Source of the DNA: Agromyces allii
Lineage (GTDB): Bacteria; Actinomycetota; Actinomycetes; Actinomycetales; Microbacteriaceae
Direction: 5' to 3'
Length of the DNA: 64,000 nucleotides
NCBI RefSeq assembly: GCF_009749385.1
Contig: NZ_WBIN01000011.1
Coordinates: 124,001-188,000 of the forward strand
The notes under the pieces were generated by a model. The model made no database searches, was not told the origin of the DNA, and worked only from the letters and a program-made list of their open reading frames with translations. Below, one piece after another: positions 23,572-32,736 of the stretch. The stretch's first letter is position 1. Each line of letters starts with the position of its first letter. Position numbers and translations under genes: made by a program.

Positions 23572-25316
23572 GCCCGGGTCCAGACGGGCAGCGTGATCGA
23601 CGACGGGCGGACCGGCTCGTGGAAGACCTCCTGGTTCGCGGGCAGCAGTTCGACCTCGGTCGCGGCCGGGCCGCCGGTTCCGCCGTTGCGCGCGTACCGC
23701 GGGTAGGCGCCGGAGCTGACCTGCACGCGCACGCGGTTGCCGGCGGCGAAGCGATGCGCGGTCGGCCAGAGCGGCACCTCGACCTCCCACGCGCCGTCGT
23801 CGGTGCGCGGCGGGTCGGTGTGCCGCGTGCCGGGAGCGCCGATGCGACGGATCGCGTCGGTCACGCTGAGCGAACGGCCGTCGGGGTGCACCTCGGTGAT
23901 CCGAACGAACACGTCGACGCTCGGGCGGTCGCTGCGCAGCCAGACCTTCGCGACGGGCGTGCCCGTGACGTCGAGATCCGCGGCGAGGGGCTCGCTCGTG
24001 AAGCACGCGACATCCTTCCGCTGCTCGTGCTCGCGGTCGTCGACCGCGCCGCCGTCGCCGCGCAGCACCGGACCGCCGGTCGAGGGCGTCGGGTCGCCGG
24101 CCGGGTCGTAGCGGAACGCCGTCGGCGCACCGGGCGCGGTCGGCGCCTCGGGCCCGACGCGTCCGCCGGCCCCGAGGTACCACTCGACGGGCCGCGTGCC
24201 GACCGGCGGCCAGGCCGACGAGTCGTGCCACTCCCCCGCGCCCGAGCCGCCGCCGCTGCCGCTGCCGCTGCCGCTGCCGCTGCCGCTGCCCGCGCCCTGC
24301 AGGAAGAACCGCACGGGGGCCGCGCGCGGGTTCGGGACGCCGCGGAACTGCTCGTCCCACATCGCGATCGCGTTCTCGATGTCGGCGATCGACGAGTCGG
24401 CCGAGTCGTGGCCCCACGGTCCGATCGTGAGCAGCGGCTGCCTCCCCTGCGCCACGAGGTCTTCATAGGTGCCGATCTGCCACGGCAGGAAGATGTCGTA
24501 CCAGCCGGTCGTCATGCTGACGGGTGCCGTCACGCTCGCGACATCCGCCCGGTACGACTGCTCGGCCCAGTAGGGGTCGCGCAGGTCCTCGTGGTGCAGC
24601 CAGTCGGGGTACCACGGGATCGTCTCGCCGGTCGCGGCCCGGTCGCCCTCGACGAGCGGCGTGTGCCCGAGCGCACGCGTGAACCTCGTGTCGGGGCCGA
24701 TCATCGTGAGGATGATCTTCGGGCTCTCGATGACCGTCATCATGCGGCTCCACGTGAGCGAGTTGCGCAGCGCGAACGCGCCGTGGTCCCACGTGATCGC
24801 GCCGAAGTCGGGCATCGTCACGGCGAGCGACATCGACTCGGCGGCGGTCTCTGGCTCACCCGCCCTGATCGCCGCGGCGGTCGCCGACCACTGCGTGAAT
24901 CCGAGGTAGCTGCCGCCCGCCGACACGAGGTGTCCCGTGAACCACGACTGCGCGCGCACCCAGCGCAGCGTGTCGAGCCCGTCGGACGCCTCGCTCCGCT
25001 GCGGCACGAACTCGCCGCCGGACCCGTGCGTGCCGCGCACGCTCTGGAGCAGCACCGGGAACCCGCGGCTCGCGAGCGGCATGGGCAGCCGTGCGCGGAA
25101 CGTCGACGAACGGCCGTACGGCGTGCGCATCACGACCGTCGGCGTGCCCGGCTCGATGCGATCGGGCATGAGCAGGTCGCCGACGAGCACCGTGCCGTCG
25201 CGCATCGGGGTCTCGACGCGCGAGATCTCGACGTGCCGGTCGCCCGGCTCGAACCCCCTGAGGGTGCGGCGCATGGTCGCGTCGGCGATGCGGTCGGAGA
25301 GGGTGCGTCGGGTCAT
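23568..25316 (-). CDS. CocE/NonD-type alpha/beta hydrolase (S15-like)
   Basis: 582 aa. The S15-type alpha/beta hydrolase core has the nucleophile Ser~136 in GGSYLGF and the oxyanion region VVMRTPYGR. The C-terminal jelly-roll (X-Pro dipeptidyl-peptidase C-like, ~residues 400-582) has LRSDRPSVDVFVRITEVHPD and the SSGAYPRYARN end. The family includes cocaine esterase and glutaryl acylases. No signal peptide. Where relatives have a short loop before the conserved W, this protein has a (Gly-Ser)n run from a hexanucleotide tandem repeat (24252-24290). It follows marR by 135 bp and is coupled to DUF3237. Confidence 0.86.
   Translation of the reverse strand: MTRRTLSDRIADATMRRTLRGFEPGDRHVEISRVETPMRDGTVLVGDLLMPDRIEPGTPTVVMRTPYGRSSTFRARLPMPLASRGFPVLLQSVRGTHGSGGEFVPQRSEASDGLDTLRWVRAQSWFTGHLVSAGGSYLGFTQWSATAAAIRAGEPETAAESMSLAVTMPDFGAITWDHGAFALRNSLTWSRMMTVIESPKIILTMIGPDTRFTRALGHTPLVEGDRAATGETIPWYPDWLHHEDLRDPYWAEQSYRADVASVTAPVSMTTGWYDIFLPWQIGTYEDLVAQGRQPLLTIGPWGHDSADSSIADIENAIAMWDEQFRGVPNPRAAPVRFFLQGAGSGSGSGSGSGSGGGSGAGEWHDSSAWPPVGTRPVEWYLGAGGRVGPEAPTAPGAPTAFRYDPAGDPTPSTGGPVLRGDGGAVDDREHEQRKDVACFTSEPLAADLDVTGTPVAKVWLRSDRPSVDVFVRITEVHPDGRSLSVTDAIRRIGAPGTRHTDPPRTDDGAWEVEVPLWPTAHRFAAGNRVRVQVSSGAYPRYARNGGTGGPAATEVELLPANQEVFHEPVRPSSITLPVWTRA
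24252..24290. repeat. GCCGCT hexanucleotide tandem repeat inside the hydrolase gene
   Basis: Six exact GCCGCT units plus a partial one encode alternating Gly-Ser on the minus strand. Being a multiple of three, unit gain or loss would keep the frame and change the linker length. Confidence 0.85.
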
Positions 25317-25377
25317 TCGTCTTCCTTGACGGTCGGGTGGGGCGGGCTCGGGATGGGGGTGGGGCGTGCAGGCTGGG

Positions 25378-25450
25378 GTGTTCGGGTGCTGCGGTGCTTC
25401 GGGTGTTGCGGTGCTTCGGGTGTTGCAGTGTTCGGGTGCTGCAGTGTTCG
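25378..25450. repeat. Degenerate 16/17-bp tandem repeat
   Basis: Four units and a partial fifth of the pattern GTG(C)TTCGGGTG(T/C)TGC(G/A) lie between the marR stop and the CocE-like gene start. Unit boundaries are at about 25378, 25394, 25411, 25428 and 25444. No coding sense is seen. Confidence 0.75.
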
Positions 25451-25451
25451 G

Positions 25452-25958
25452 CTAACCGGCTTCGGAGGTCGGGCGGATGCCGCGGTCGGCCCGTGATCGT
25501 TCCTGCAACGTGTCGCGCAGCCGTTCGAGGGCGGGCAGCGCGGCGGCGAGCGCCGCCGCGTCGGCCGGATCGAGGTCGGCGAGCGCGTCGCCGACGAGGT
25601 CGGCGCTGGCTGCGTCGAACCGTTCGAGCAGTCGGTGCGCCTTGGCCGAGGCGCGCACCTCGACGCGGCGGCGGTCGGCGGCATCCGTCGCCCTCGTGAC
25701 AAGCCCGGCGGCCTCCATCGACTTCAGCAGGTTGCTCACCGTCGTGCGATTGAGGCTGAGGTCGTCGGCGAGCTCGACCGGGCTGCGCGTGATGCCGGCG
25801 GGCAGTGCGCGGAGCACCTCGATCTGCGCGTCGGGGATGTCGGGCAGGTGCTCGGCCGCGCGCGCGGCGCGGAGGAGGCTCCGCCGGAGCGGCGAGATCA
25901 GGCCGCTGAGGCGCGCGACGTCGAGGCCCTCGGGTCGGGCGCCGTCGAGGCCGCTCAT
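25452..25958 (-). CDS. MarR-family regulator of the flavin-monooxygenase operon
   Basis: 168 aa. Winged helix: IPDAQIEVLRALPAG, then LSLNRTTVSNLLKSMEAAGLVTRA (recognition helix) and DAADRRRVEVRA (wing). Its ATG overlaps the stop of the monooxygenase gene (ATGA). A near-perfect inverted repeat over the operon promoter at 27316-27342 is its probable site, repressing the operon until an aromatic ligand binds. The ligand itself is not predictable. Confidence 0.85.
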   Translation of the reverse strand: MSGLDGARPEGLDVARLSGLISPLRRSLLRAARAAEHLPDIPDAQIEVLRALPAGITRSPVELADDLSLNRTTVSNLLKSMEAAGLVTRATDAADRRRVEVRASAKAHRLLERFDAASADLVGDALADLDPADAAALAAALPALERLRDTLQERSRADRGIRPTSEAG

Positions 25959-27295
25959 GCGTGCACCTGCGGCGTCAACGACGAGCGCTGGTTGAGGAGC
26001 TCGGGGTGGAATCCGGCCGCCACCTTGTAGGAGTCGGCGATCTGCCGCAGCTCGGCCTCGGGGATCACGTCGTGGATGTCGGCGAACCCCTGCGGTGCGC
26101 GCTCATGGGCGAGCTGCATCACGCGCTCGGGGCCGAGCTGCCTGGTCATGTCGCTGAGCTTCGTCGTCGCGGGGCGACGGTCTGCCTCGTATGCGGCGAG
26201 CGCGGCGTCGATCGCGGTGTCGTCGGCGGCCTCGCCGGCCGCCCCCGCCAGGTGGAACGCGAGCGTGCGCGCGTCGAGGATCGCCTGCGATGCACCGTTC
26301 GACCCGTTCGGATACAGCGCGTGCGCGGCGTCGCCGAGCAGGGTCGTGCGGCCGACCGTCCAGCTCGCGAGCGGGTCGCGGTCGACCATCGGGTACTCGA
26401 GGATCTCGTCGGCCGCCGCGATCACGCCCGGAACGTCGAGCCAGTCGAAGCGCCAGTCGGCGAAGAGCTCGACGATGGGCGCGGGGTCGACGGCGTGGTT
26501 CCAGTCGGCGGTCTCGTCGACGCCCTCTGGTGCACGGCGCTCGGCGATGAAGTTCACGCGCGCGAACCCCTCGGGCGCTGCCTCGCCGGTCGCGCCGGCG
26601 GCCAGCGGGTAGGCCACGAACTTCTGCTCGGCGTCGCCCGCCATGATCATCGTGCGGCCGTCGAGGTACGTCGGGACCACCGCGGTGCCGCGCCAGAGCA
26701 CGAGCCGGTTCCACGGGGGCGCGCCCTCGCCAGGGTTCGCCTGCGCGCGGATCGCGGAGTGGATGCCGTCGGCGGCCACGACGACGTCGGCGTCGAGCAC
26801 GAGCTCGTCGCCCGCGGCATCCGCGAACCGCACGCGCTCGACGCGACGGACCGCGCCGCCCGCGCCCTCCGCCCCGCCCTCGGCGACCTCGACGCCGTGC
26901 TCGACGCCCGTCGCGCGCCAGCCGAGCCGGATCGCGTCGGCGCCGAAGCGCTCGCGAACCGCCTCGACGAGCAGCAGCTGGAACTCGCCGCGGTGCACCG
27001 ACAGCTGCGGCCACCGGTAGCCGGCGTCGAGCCCGCGCGGTTCGCTCCACACGGGCTGGCCGAAGCGGTTGAAGTAGGCGAGGCGCCCGGGCGCTGCGGC
27101 GATCGCGGCGACCCGATCGGCGAGGCCCAGCTCGGTGAGCTCGCGCACGGCGTGCGGCAGCAGGTTGATGCCGACGCCGAGTGGGCGCAGCTCGGAGGCC
27201 CGCTCGATCACCGTCACATCCTCGAACCCCGCACGCCCGAGACTCAGGGCGGTCGCGAGCCCGCCGATGCCGGCTCCGATGATGACGATCTTCAC
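25955..27295 (-). CDS. PhzS-like FAD-dependent aromatic monooxygenase
   Basis: 446 aa group A flavoprotein. FAD fingerprints: VIIGAGIGGLATALSLGRAG (GxGxxG), DVVVAADGIHSAIR (DG motif) and LLGDAAHALYPNGSNGASQA (GD motif). The segment GVGINLLPHAVRELTELGL, with WSEPRGLDAGYRWPQLSVHRG after it, resembles PhzS-type enzymes. It should hydroxylate an aromatic or phenazine-like ring with NAD(P)H and O2. GTG at 27295 has AGGAGG 4 nt upstream; a longer start would cross the operator. First gene of a monooxygenase-MarR-hydrolase-DUF3237 operon. Confidence 0.88.
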   Translation of the reverse strand: MKIVIIGAGIGGLATALSLGRAGFEDVTVIERASELRPLGVGINLLPHAVRELTELGLADRVAAIAAAPGRLAYFNRFGQPVWSEPRGLDAGYRWPQLSVHRGEFQLLLVEAVRERFGADAIRLGWRATGVEHGVEVAEGGAEGAGGAVRRVERVRFADAAGDELVLDADVVVAADGIHSAIRAQANPGEGAPPWNRLVLWRGTAVVPTYLDGRTMIMAGDAEQKFVAYPLAAGATGEAAPEGFARVNFIAERRAPEGVDETADWNHAVDPAPIVELFADWRFDWLDVPGVIAAADEILEYPMVDRDPLASWTVGRTTLLGDAAHALYPNGSNGASQAILDARTLAFHLAGAAGEAADDTAIDAALAAYEADRRPATTKLSDMTRQLGPERVMQLAHERAPQGFADIHDVIPEAELRQIADSYKVAAGFHPELLNQRSSLTPQVHA

Positions 27296-27315
27296 GCTGC
27301 CTCCTTGCAAGTGGT

Positions 27316-27350
27316 GAATTGAGTTTGGAACAAACACAATTCCTTGTCAA
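27316..27350 (-). promoter_or_regulatory. Promoter and MarR operator of the monooxygenase operon
   Basis: On the minus strand TTGACA (27345-27350), a 17-nt spacer and CAAACT (27322-27327) form a near-consensus promoter. An inverted repeat, GAATTGAGTTTG (27316-27327) with 11/12 complementary bases at 27331-27342, covers the -10 and most of the spacer. Confidence 0.75.
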
Positions 27351-27472
27351 GGGGGGGCGGACGCGCGACGGGTCGCCCGCGTCACGGGTGTTCGACGCAT
27401 CCGGGACCCGATGAACCGCGCCCGGATTCGGCGAACCCCCGTGGCGCAACCGAGGGAGGAGCGGAGTGCCGC

Positions 27473-30082
27473 TCAGGCGGGCGGCACCGGGGCCACGAGC
27501 TGGTTGCCGCTGCGCAGCACGCGCGGGTCGGCGACGGCCTCGGCCGAGAACGCGCCGAGCGCGCCGGGCGCATCGGGCGACGAGACTCCGCTCACGGTGA
27601 ACACCCACGACTCCCCCGGCAGCAGCGTCACGAGGCCCGAGTCCACCGAGGCGTGCGCGTCGAGCTTGTCGACGAGCAGCGTCAGGTCGCGCACGACGGA
27701 GCTCCCGGCCGTGACGGTTACGGCGACGACCCCGGCACCGGTCGAGGCGGTTTCGACCGTCAGGCCGGCCGCCGCGAGCGCGCTGTCGCGCGGCTCGGCG
27801 AACCACCAGAGCCCGCGCACGTCGCCGAGCGAGGCCACGAGCAGCTCGCCCGCGGCATCCGTCGCCTCGGCGACCTCGACGGGCACCGGCGCGGTGAGCG
27901 CCGAACGTGCGGGCACCTCGACGGATGCCGCGGCTCGCGCCAGCACCGACCCGTCGAAGCCGCGCCGCTCGAGCACGACCTCGCCCGACCAGGCGTCGTC
28001 GGTGTCGTTGCCGACGATCGCGGCGAGGCCGGGCGCCCCCGAGCCGTCGCCCCGCGGCTGGATCGACACGACGCGCGGCGCGAACGCGTTGCGGATCGCG
28101 TGCAGCAGCGGCTTGGCGTGCCCGTCACCGTCGATCGCGGCCCACGAGGTGACCGGCCAGCAGTCGTTCAACTGCCACACGACGGCGCCCGCGGTCTTCG
28201 GCCAGTGCGACCGGTAGTGGTCGAGAGCGCACGAGATCGCGTTGGCCTGGTTGAGCTGCATGGCCCAGTGCCACGTCTCCATATCGTTCGGCACCCGGTA
28301 GTGGCGCACGAGACCCGCGGTGAGCTTCGCGTTGCCGTCGATCGCCTTCTGGTGCACGATCATGCCGGGCGACTCGGGGGTGAGCGGGTCGTCGCCGATC
28401 GCCCTGGTGAGCGTCGACCACGCGGGAGGACCCTGCCAGCCGAACTCGGCCACGAACCGCGGCTCGAGGTCGCGGTAGTGCGGCCAGTCCTTCTGGTTCC
28501 ACAGGTCCCAGACGTGCATCGTGCCGTGCGCCTCGGCGTTCGGGTGCTCGCCGCCTGGGCTGAACGGGCTGCCCGGCGCATACGGCACGTGCGGTGCGAG
28601 CTCGGCCACGAGCTTCGGAAACAGCTCGTGGTAGTAGTACGCGCCCCAGGTGCGGCCGTCGAGCGCGAGCTTCCAGCCCCAATCCTCGTAGCCCCAGAGG
28701 TTCTCGTTGTTGCCCGTCAGCAGGGCGAGCGACGGATGGTGCGCGAGGCGCACGATGTTGTCCCGCGCCTCGGCGGCGACCTCCGAACGCAGCGGCTCCT
28801 CCTCGGCGTACGCCGAGCACGCGAACAGGAAGTCCTGCCACGTCAGCAGTCCCAACTCGTCGCAGAGGTCGTAGAAGTCGTCGGACTCGTAGATGCCGCC
28901 GCCCCACACGCGCACGAGGTTGAGCCCTGCGGATGCCGCCTGCGTCAACCGTTCGCGATACCGCGTGGCGTCGACCCGCACGGGGAACGCGTCGTCGGGA
29001 ATCCAGTTGACGCCCTTCACGAGGATCGGCTGCCCGTTGACGACGAGCTGGAACGGGGTGCCGTCGGCATCCGGTTCGGTGTTCCAGCGCAGGTCGCGGA
29101 AGCCGACTACCCGGTGGGTCGAATCGATGACCTGCTCGCCATGCAGCCGCACGTCGACGACGTAGCGCGGCTGCTCGCCGTAGCCCGCCGGACACCATCG
29201 CTCGACCTCGTCGAGTTCGAGGCGCACACTCGCGCGATCGCCGACGACCGCAACCACGGTCGACGGGATCGCCTCGGCCAGACCCGGGCCGTTCACCGCG
29301 ACCGATACGACGAGGGGCGAGCTCTCGACGACCCCGGGCGCACGCGCGATGGCGACCTCGACCACGACGCTGCCGCCCGCACCCTCCGCCGCGGTCTCCC
29401 CAGCGGTCTCGGCGCGCACGAGCACCCGGTCGAACCGCGCCGTCGACCAGCGCTCCCACCGCACCGGCCGCCAGATGCCGCTCGTGGCCGTCGCGATGCC
29501 CCAGTCCCAGCCGAAGCTGCACGCCGACTTGCGGATCGCATCGAACGGCGTCGGGTACGGGCGCGGGCGGGCGCCGAGCACGACGCTCTGCGCGTTCGCG
29601 TACTTCACCGGACTGCGGAACGCCACCACGAGGTCGTTCGCGCCGGCCTGCACGAGCGTCGACACATCGAACCGGTGCGTGCGGTGCTGGTTCGCGACCT
29701 CGGCGACGACCGCGCCGTTCAGCGTCACGGTCGCCACGGTGTCGAGCCCGTCGAAGACGAGTTCATGCACGGATGCCGCGGCGAGCTCGTCGGGCGTCGG
29801 CTCGAACGTGGTCTCGTAGGTCCAGTCGACCAGGCCGATCCACGCCAGCGCCGCCTCGTTGTCGTCGAGGTACGGATCGGGGATGAGCCCCTCGCGCAGC
29901 AGGTCGAGGTGCACGACGCCCGGCATCTCGGCGGCAATCTCGCCTGCCCCGACGTCATCTGGCACCGGTCCGGATGCCGCGCGCACGCGCCATCCGTCAT
30001 GCAGAGTTCGGTCGACCCTGTGCTGCTGGTTCGGCTGCTGCGATGACACGCTCGTGGTCTCCGGGGTTCCGTCGTCGGACAC
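27473..30082 (-). CDS. Beta-mannosidase, GH2 family
   Basis: 869 aa. N-terminal sugar-binding jelly roll (MPGVVHLDLLREGLIPDPY, then CSFGWDWGI), immunoglobulin-like domain, then a TIM barrel. The acid/base Glu~460 is in GNNENLWGY and the nucleophile Glu~546 in FVAEFGWQG. It releases mannose from the non-reducing ends of beta-mannosides. There is no signal peptide, so it acts in the cytoplasm. GTG start. It is the last gene of the MFS-GH3-GH78-GH2 run, 71 bp after GH78. Confidence 0.9.
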   Translation of the reverse strand: MSDDGTPETTSVSSQQPNQQHRVDRTLHDGWRVRAASGPVPDDVGAGEIAAEMPGVVHLDLLREGLIPDPYLDDNEAALAWIGLVDWTYETTFEPTPDELAAASVHELVFDGLDTVATVTLNGAVVAEVANQHRTHRFDVSTLVQAGANDLVVAFRSPVKYANAQSVVLGARPRPYPTPFDAIRKSACSFGWDWGIATATSGIWRPVRWERWSTARFDRVLVRAETAGETAAEGAGGSVVVEVAIARAPGVVESSPLVVSVAVNGPGLAEAIPSTVVAVVGDRASVRLELDEVERWCPAGYGEQPRYVVDVRLHGEQVIDSTHRVVGFRDLRWNTEPDADGTPFQLVVNGQPILVKGVNWIPDDAFPVRVDATRYRERLTQAASAGLNLVRVWGGGIYESDDFYDLCDELGLLTWQDFLFACSAYAEEEPLRSEVAAEARDNIVRLAHHPSLALLTGNNENLWGYEDWGWKLALDGRTWGAYYYHELFPKLVAELAPHVPYAPGSPFSPGGEHPNAEAHGTMHVWDLWNQKDWPHYRDLEPRFVAEFGWQGPPAWSTLTRAIGDDPLTPESPGMIVHQKAIDGNAKLTAGLVRHYRVPNDMETWHWAMQLNQANAISCALDHYRSHWPKTAGAVVWQLNDCWPVTSWAAIDGDGHAKPLLHAIRNAFAPRVVSIQPRGDGSGAPGLAAIVGNDTDDAWSGEVVLERRGFDGSVLARAAASVEVPARSALTAPVPVEVAEATDAAGELLVASLGDVRGLWWFAEPRDSALAAAGLTVETASTGAGVVAVTVTAGSSVVRDLTLLVDKLDAHASVDSGLVTLLPGESWVFTVSGVSSPDAPGALGAFSAEAVADPRVLRSGNQLVAPVPPA

Positions 30083-30153
30083 GGCAACGCTACCGACTCC
30101 GGCTCCGCCTCGCGGAGACGCGCTCCGGGCGATCAGCCGGTCGGCGGGTCAGG

Positions 30154-32733
30154 TCAGCCGATCACGCCGGCCGTGTCACGCACGAGTTCGCACGTGAACA
30201 CGTGCGTGCCGCTCGTGCGCTCGTGCCGGCTGCCGTCGGGAAGCTCGATCGTGCACCGCGTCGAGACCGGAACCTCGACATGCAGCTCGAAGCTCGTGCC
30301 GTCGACGGTCCAGGCCGAGGAGGCCCGCCCGTACGGCGTCTGCACGGCGCCGCTCGCCGAGGTCAGGCCGCCGCCGGGGATCGGCGCCACGCGGAACGAC
30401 CGGTATCCGCCCTCGACGGGTTCGATGCCGGCGACGCGGCGGTAGAGCCAGTCGCCGACCGCACCGGCCGCGTAGTGGTTGAACGAGACCATGCCGCCGC
30501 TGGAGTCCTCGCCGTCCTTGCCGGAGCCGAGGTCGGCGATGTTCACCGTGCCGTCGGGGCGCAGCGCGTCCCAGCGTTCCCAGATCGTGGTGCCGCCGGC
30601 CTCGATCATGTAGAGCCACGACGGAGCACCGGTCTGCAACAGGAGGTCGTACGCCTCATCGACGCGACCGTGATCGGAGAGCGCGAAGAGGATGTACGGC
30701 GTTCCGGGGAATCCGGTGCGCAGGTGGCCGCCTGCCTCGTCGATGAGCCGCACGAGGTTCGCGGCCATCGCCTCGGTCTCGTCGCCCTCGGTCATGCCGA
30801 AGTGCAACGGCAGCACATAGGCCGTCTGGAACTCTTCTTTCAGCAGGCCGTGGCCATCGGTGAACACCGAACGGTACGCCTTCACGACCTCGTCGCGTTG
30901 GGCGCGGTAGCGCGCGGCATCCGCGTGTTCGCCGAGCAGGTCGGCGATCTGCGCGACCAGGCCGCAGGAGTTCGCGAAGTAGGCCGTGCCGATCCACTTG
31001 CCCTTCTTGATCCAGTCCTTCGCCGAGCCATCGGGCGAGGTCCAGTCGCCGAAGTGGAACGGGTACTGCCAGATGTTGCGCTGATCACCGACCGAGAGCA
31101 GACCCGACCACCACTCGGCGGCCTTCAGGAACCTGGTCATCGTGGGGTACTGGCGACGCAGCAGCCCGAGGTCGCCGCGCGCGAGGTACTCGGCCCACGG
31201 CGCGAGCACGCACACGTCGCCCCAGCACGAGGTCGCCATGACCGGGAAGCCGTTGCCCGACCGCGGCACCACCATGGGGATGCCGCCACCGCGCGACTGC
31301 TCGGCCGAGACGTCCCGAAGCCACTTGTCGAGGAACCGGCTCATGTCGAAGTTGTAGCTCGCGGTCGTCGCGAACACGGCGTAGTCGCCGGTCCAGCCCT
31401 CGCGCTCGTCGCGCTGGGGGCAGTCGGTGGGAATGTCGACGAGGTTGGAGCGGCCGCCCCACTCGATCGCGTTCTGCAGCCCGTTCAGCAGCTCGTTCGA
31501 GCACGAGAACTCGCCCGTCGGCGTCAGGTCGGAGTGCAGCACGAGGGCCGTGAGTTCGAGGTCGGCCGGGTCGATGCCGCGCACGCCCACGAACCGGAAG
31601 CCCATGTACGTCTGCCGCGGCGAGTATTCCTGCTCGCCGTCGACGCAGGTGTACGTCGCGGTCGCCTTCGCCGTGCGCAGCGACTTCACGAACAGTTCGT
31701 CGTCGACGAGCACCTCGGCGTGGCGGAACACCACGGTCTGCCCGTGCGTGCCCCTGATGCGAGCCCGGATGACGCCCGCGAAGTTCTGGCCGAAGTCGTA
31801 GACGAGCTCGCCGCTCGGGCTCACGGTCTGCGTCACGGGCGTGAACTCGCGCTGCACGCGCACCGGCGCACCGTACTGGGCGAGCAGCTTCGGGGTCGTG
31901 CGCGGTGACGTGAGGTCCACCGACTTCCACGTCATGGCTTCGGGCGTCATGGTCGCGTCGAAGGTCTCGCCGTCGTACCACTCGGCCATGCGCACGGGGC
32001 CGTCGGTGCTGACCTGCCAGTCGGGCCCGGTCGCCAGGACGTCCTGGGATCCGTCCTCGAACTCGAGGTGCACCTCCAGGAGCAGCGCCTGCCGGTCGGC
32101 GTAGATCATGTTCTTGCGCGCGAACGTGAACGACCCGACGGCCCAGCCACCGGCCACCGTCGCGATGAGGGTGTTCGCGGCATCCGCACCGCTCGCGAGC
32201 CGGTCGGTCACGTCGTAGGTCTGCACCTGCATCTGGTTCGCGTACGAGGTGAACCCGGGCGCGAAGTAGTCCTCGCCGACCTTCGCACCGTTGAGGTCGA
32301 GCTCGTAGACGCCGAGCGCGGTCGCCTCGATCCACGCGCGCCGCACGGGCTTGGGCAGTTCGAAGCTCGTGCGGAACACCATGGGCACCGGCGACTGCTT
32401 CTTCGGCGTGCGGTACGCGGCATCCGTGATCCAACGGGCGATCCACGGCCGTTCGAGGCGGCCGGTGCGGAACGAGGTCTCGGCGACCGCGGTCGCGCCG
32501 CTCGTACCGGTCACCTCGACGCGCACCGGGTAGTCGGTGTGCGGCGCGAGTGCCCCCTCGTAGCGGATGCCGACCTGCTCGTGCGTGGTCACTTGCCAGT
32601 CGCCGACGCGGATCACGGCCGACGCGAGTGCCTCACCGGGGGTCGTCGAGGCCAGCGCGAAGGCGAAGGCCGGTGCCTCGTCGGTGACGCAGCCGGATTC
32701 GAGTCCATCGACGGTCAGGCGGGTGATCTGCAT
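30154..32733 (-). CDS. Alpha-L-rhamnosidase, GH78 family
   Basis: 859 aa. An N-terminal Fn3-like domain and the Bac_rhamnosid_N sugar-binding domain (RRAWIEATALGVYELDLNG) precede the (alpha/alpha)6 barrel with DIPTDCPQRDEREGW (catalytic acid residues ~440-447). A beta domain ends the protein. No signal peptide, so it is cytoplasmic and dependent on import of the glycoside. Only 3 bp separate it from the GH3 gene upstream, so they are translationally linked. Substrates include rutinosides and rhamnogalacturonan fragments. Confidence 0.9.
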   Translation of the reverse strand: MQITRLTVDGLESGCVTDEAPAFAFALASTTPGEALASAVIRVGDWQVTTHEQVGIRYEGALAPHTDYPVRVEVTGTSGATAVAETSFRTGRLERPWIARWITDAAYRTPKKQSPVPMVFRTSFELPKPVRRAWIEATALGVYELDLNGAKVGEDYFAPGFTSYANQMQVQTYDVTDRLASGADAANTLIATVAGGWAVGSFTFARKNMIYADRQALLLEVHLEFEDGSQDVLATGPDWQVSTDGPVRMAEWYDGETFDATMTPEAMTWKSVDLTSPRTTPKLLAQYGAPVRVQREFTPVTQTVSPSGELVYDFGQNFAGVIRARIRGTHGQTVVFRHAEVLVDDELFVKSLRTAKATATYTCVDGEQEYSPRQTYMGFRFVGVRGIDPADLELTALVLHSDLTPTGEFSCSNELLNGLQNAIEWGGRSNLVDIPTDCPQRDEREGWTGDYAVFATTASYNFDMSRFLDKWLRDVSAEQSRGGGIPMVVPRSGNGFPVMATSCWGDVCVLAPWAEYLARGDLGLLRRQYPTMTRFLKAAEWWSGLLSVGDQRNIWQYPFHFGDWTSPDGSAKDWIKKGKWIGTAYFANSCGLVAQIADLLGEHADAARYRAQRDEVVKAYRSVFTDGHGLLKEEFQTAYVLPLHFGMTEGDETEAMAANLVRLIDEAGGHLRTGFPGTPYILFALSDHGRVDEAYDLLLQTGAPSWLYMIEAGGTTIWERWDALRPDGTVNIADLGSGKDGEDSSGGMVSFNHYAAGAVGDWLYRRVAGIEPVEGGYRSFRVAPIPGGGLTSASGAVQTPYGRASSAWTVDGTSFELHVEVPVSTRCTIELPDGSRHERTSGTHVFTCELVRDTAGVIG

Positions 32734-32736
32734 GGT

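Noticed and set aside
24252..25450. CRISPR-like arrays
   Set aside because: The two tandem repeats have no unique spacers: one is a coding hexanucleotide run and the other a degenerate minisatellite.
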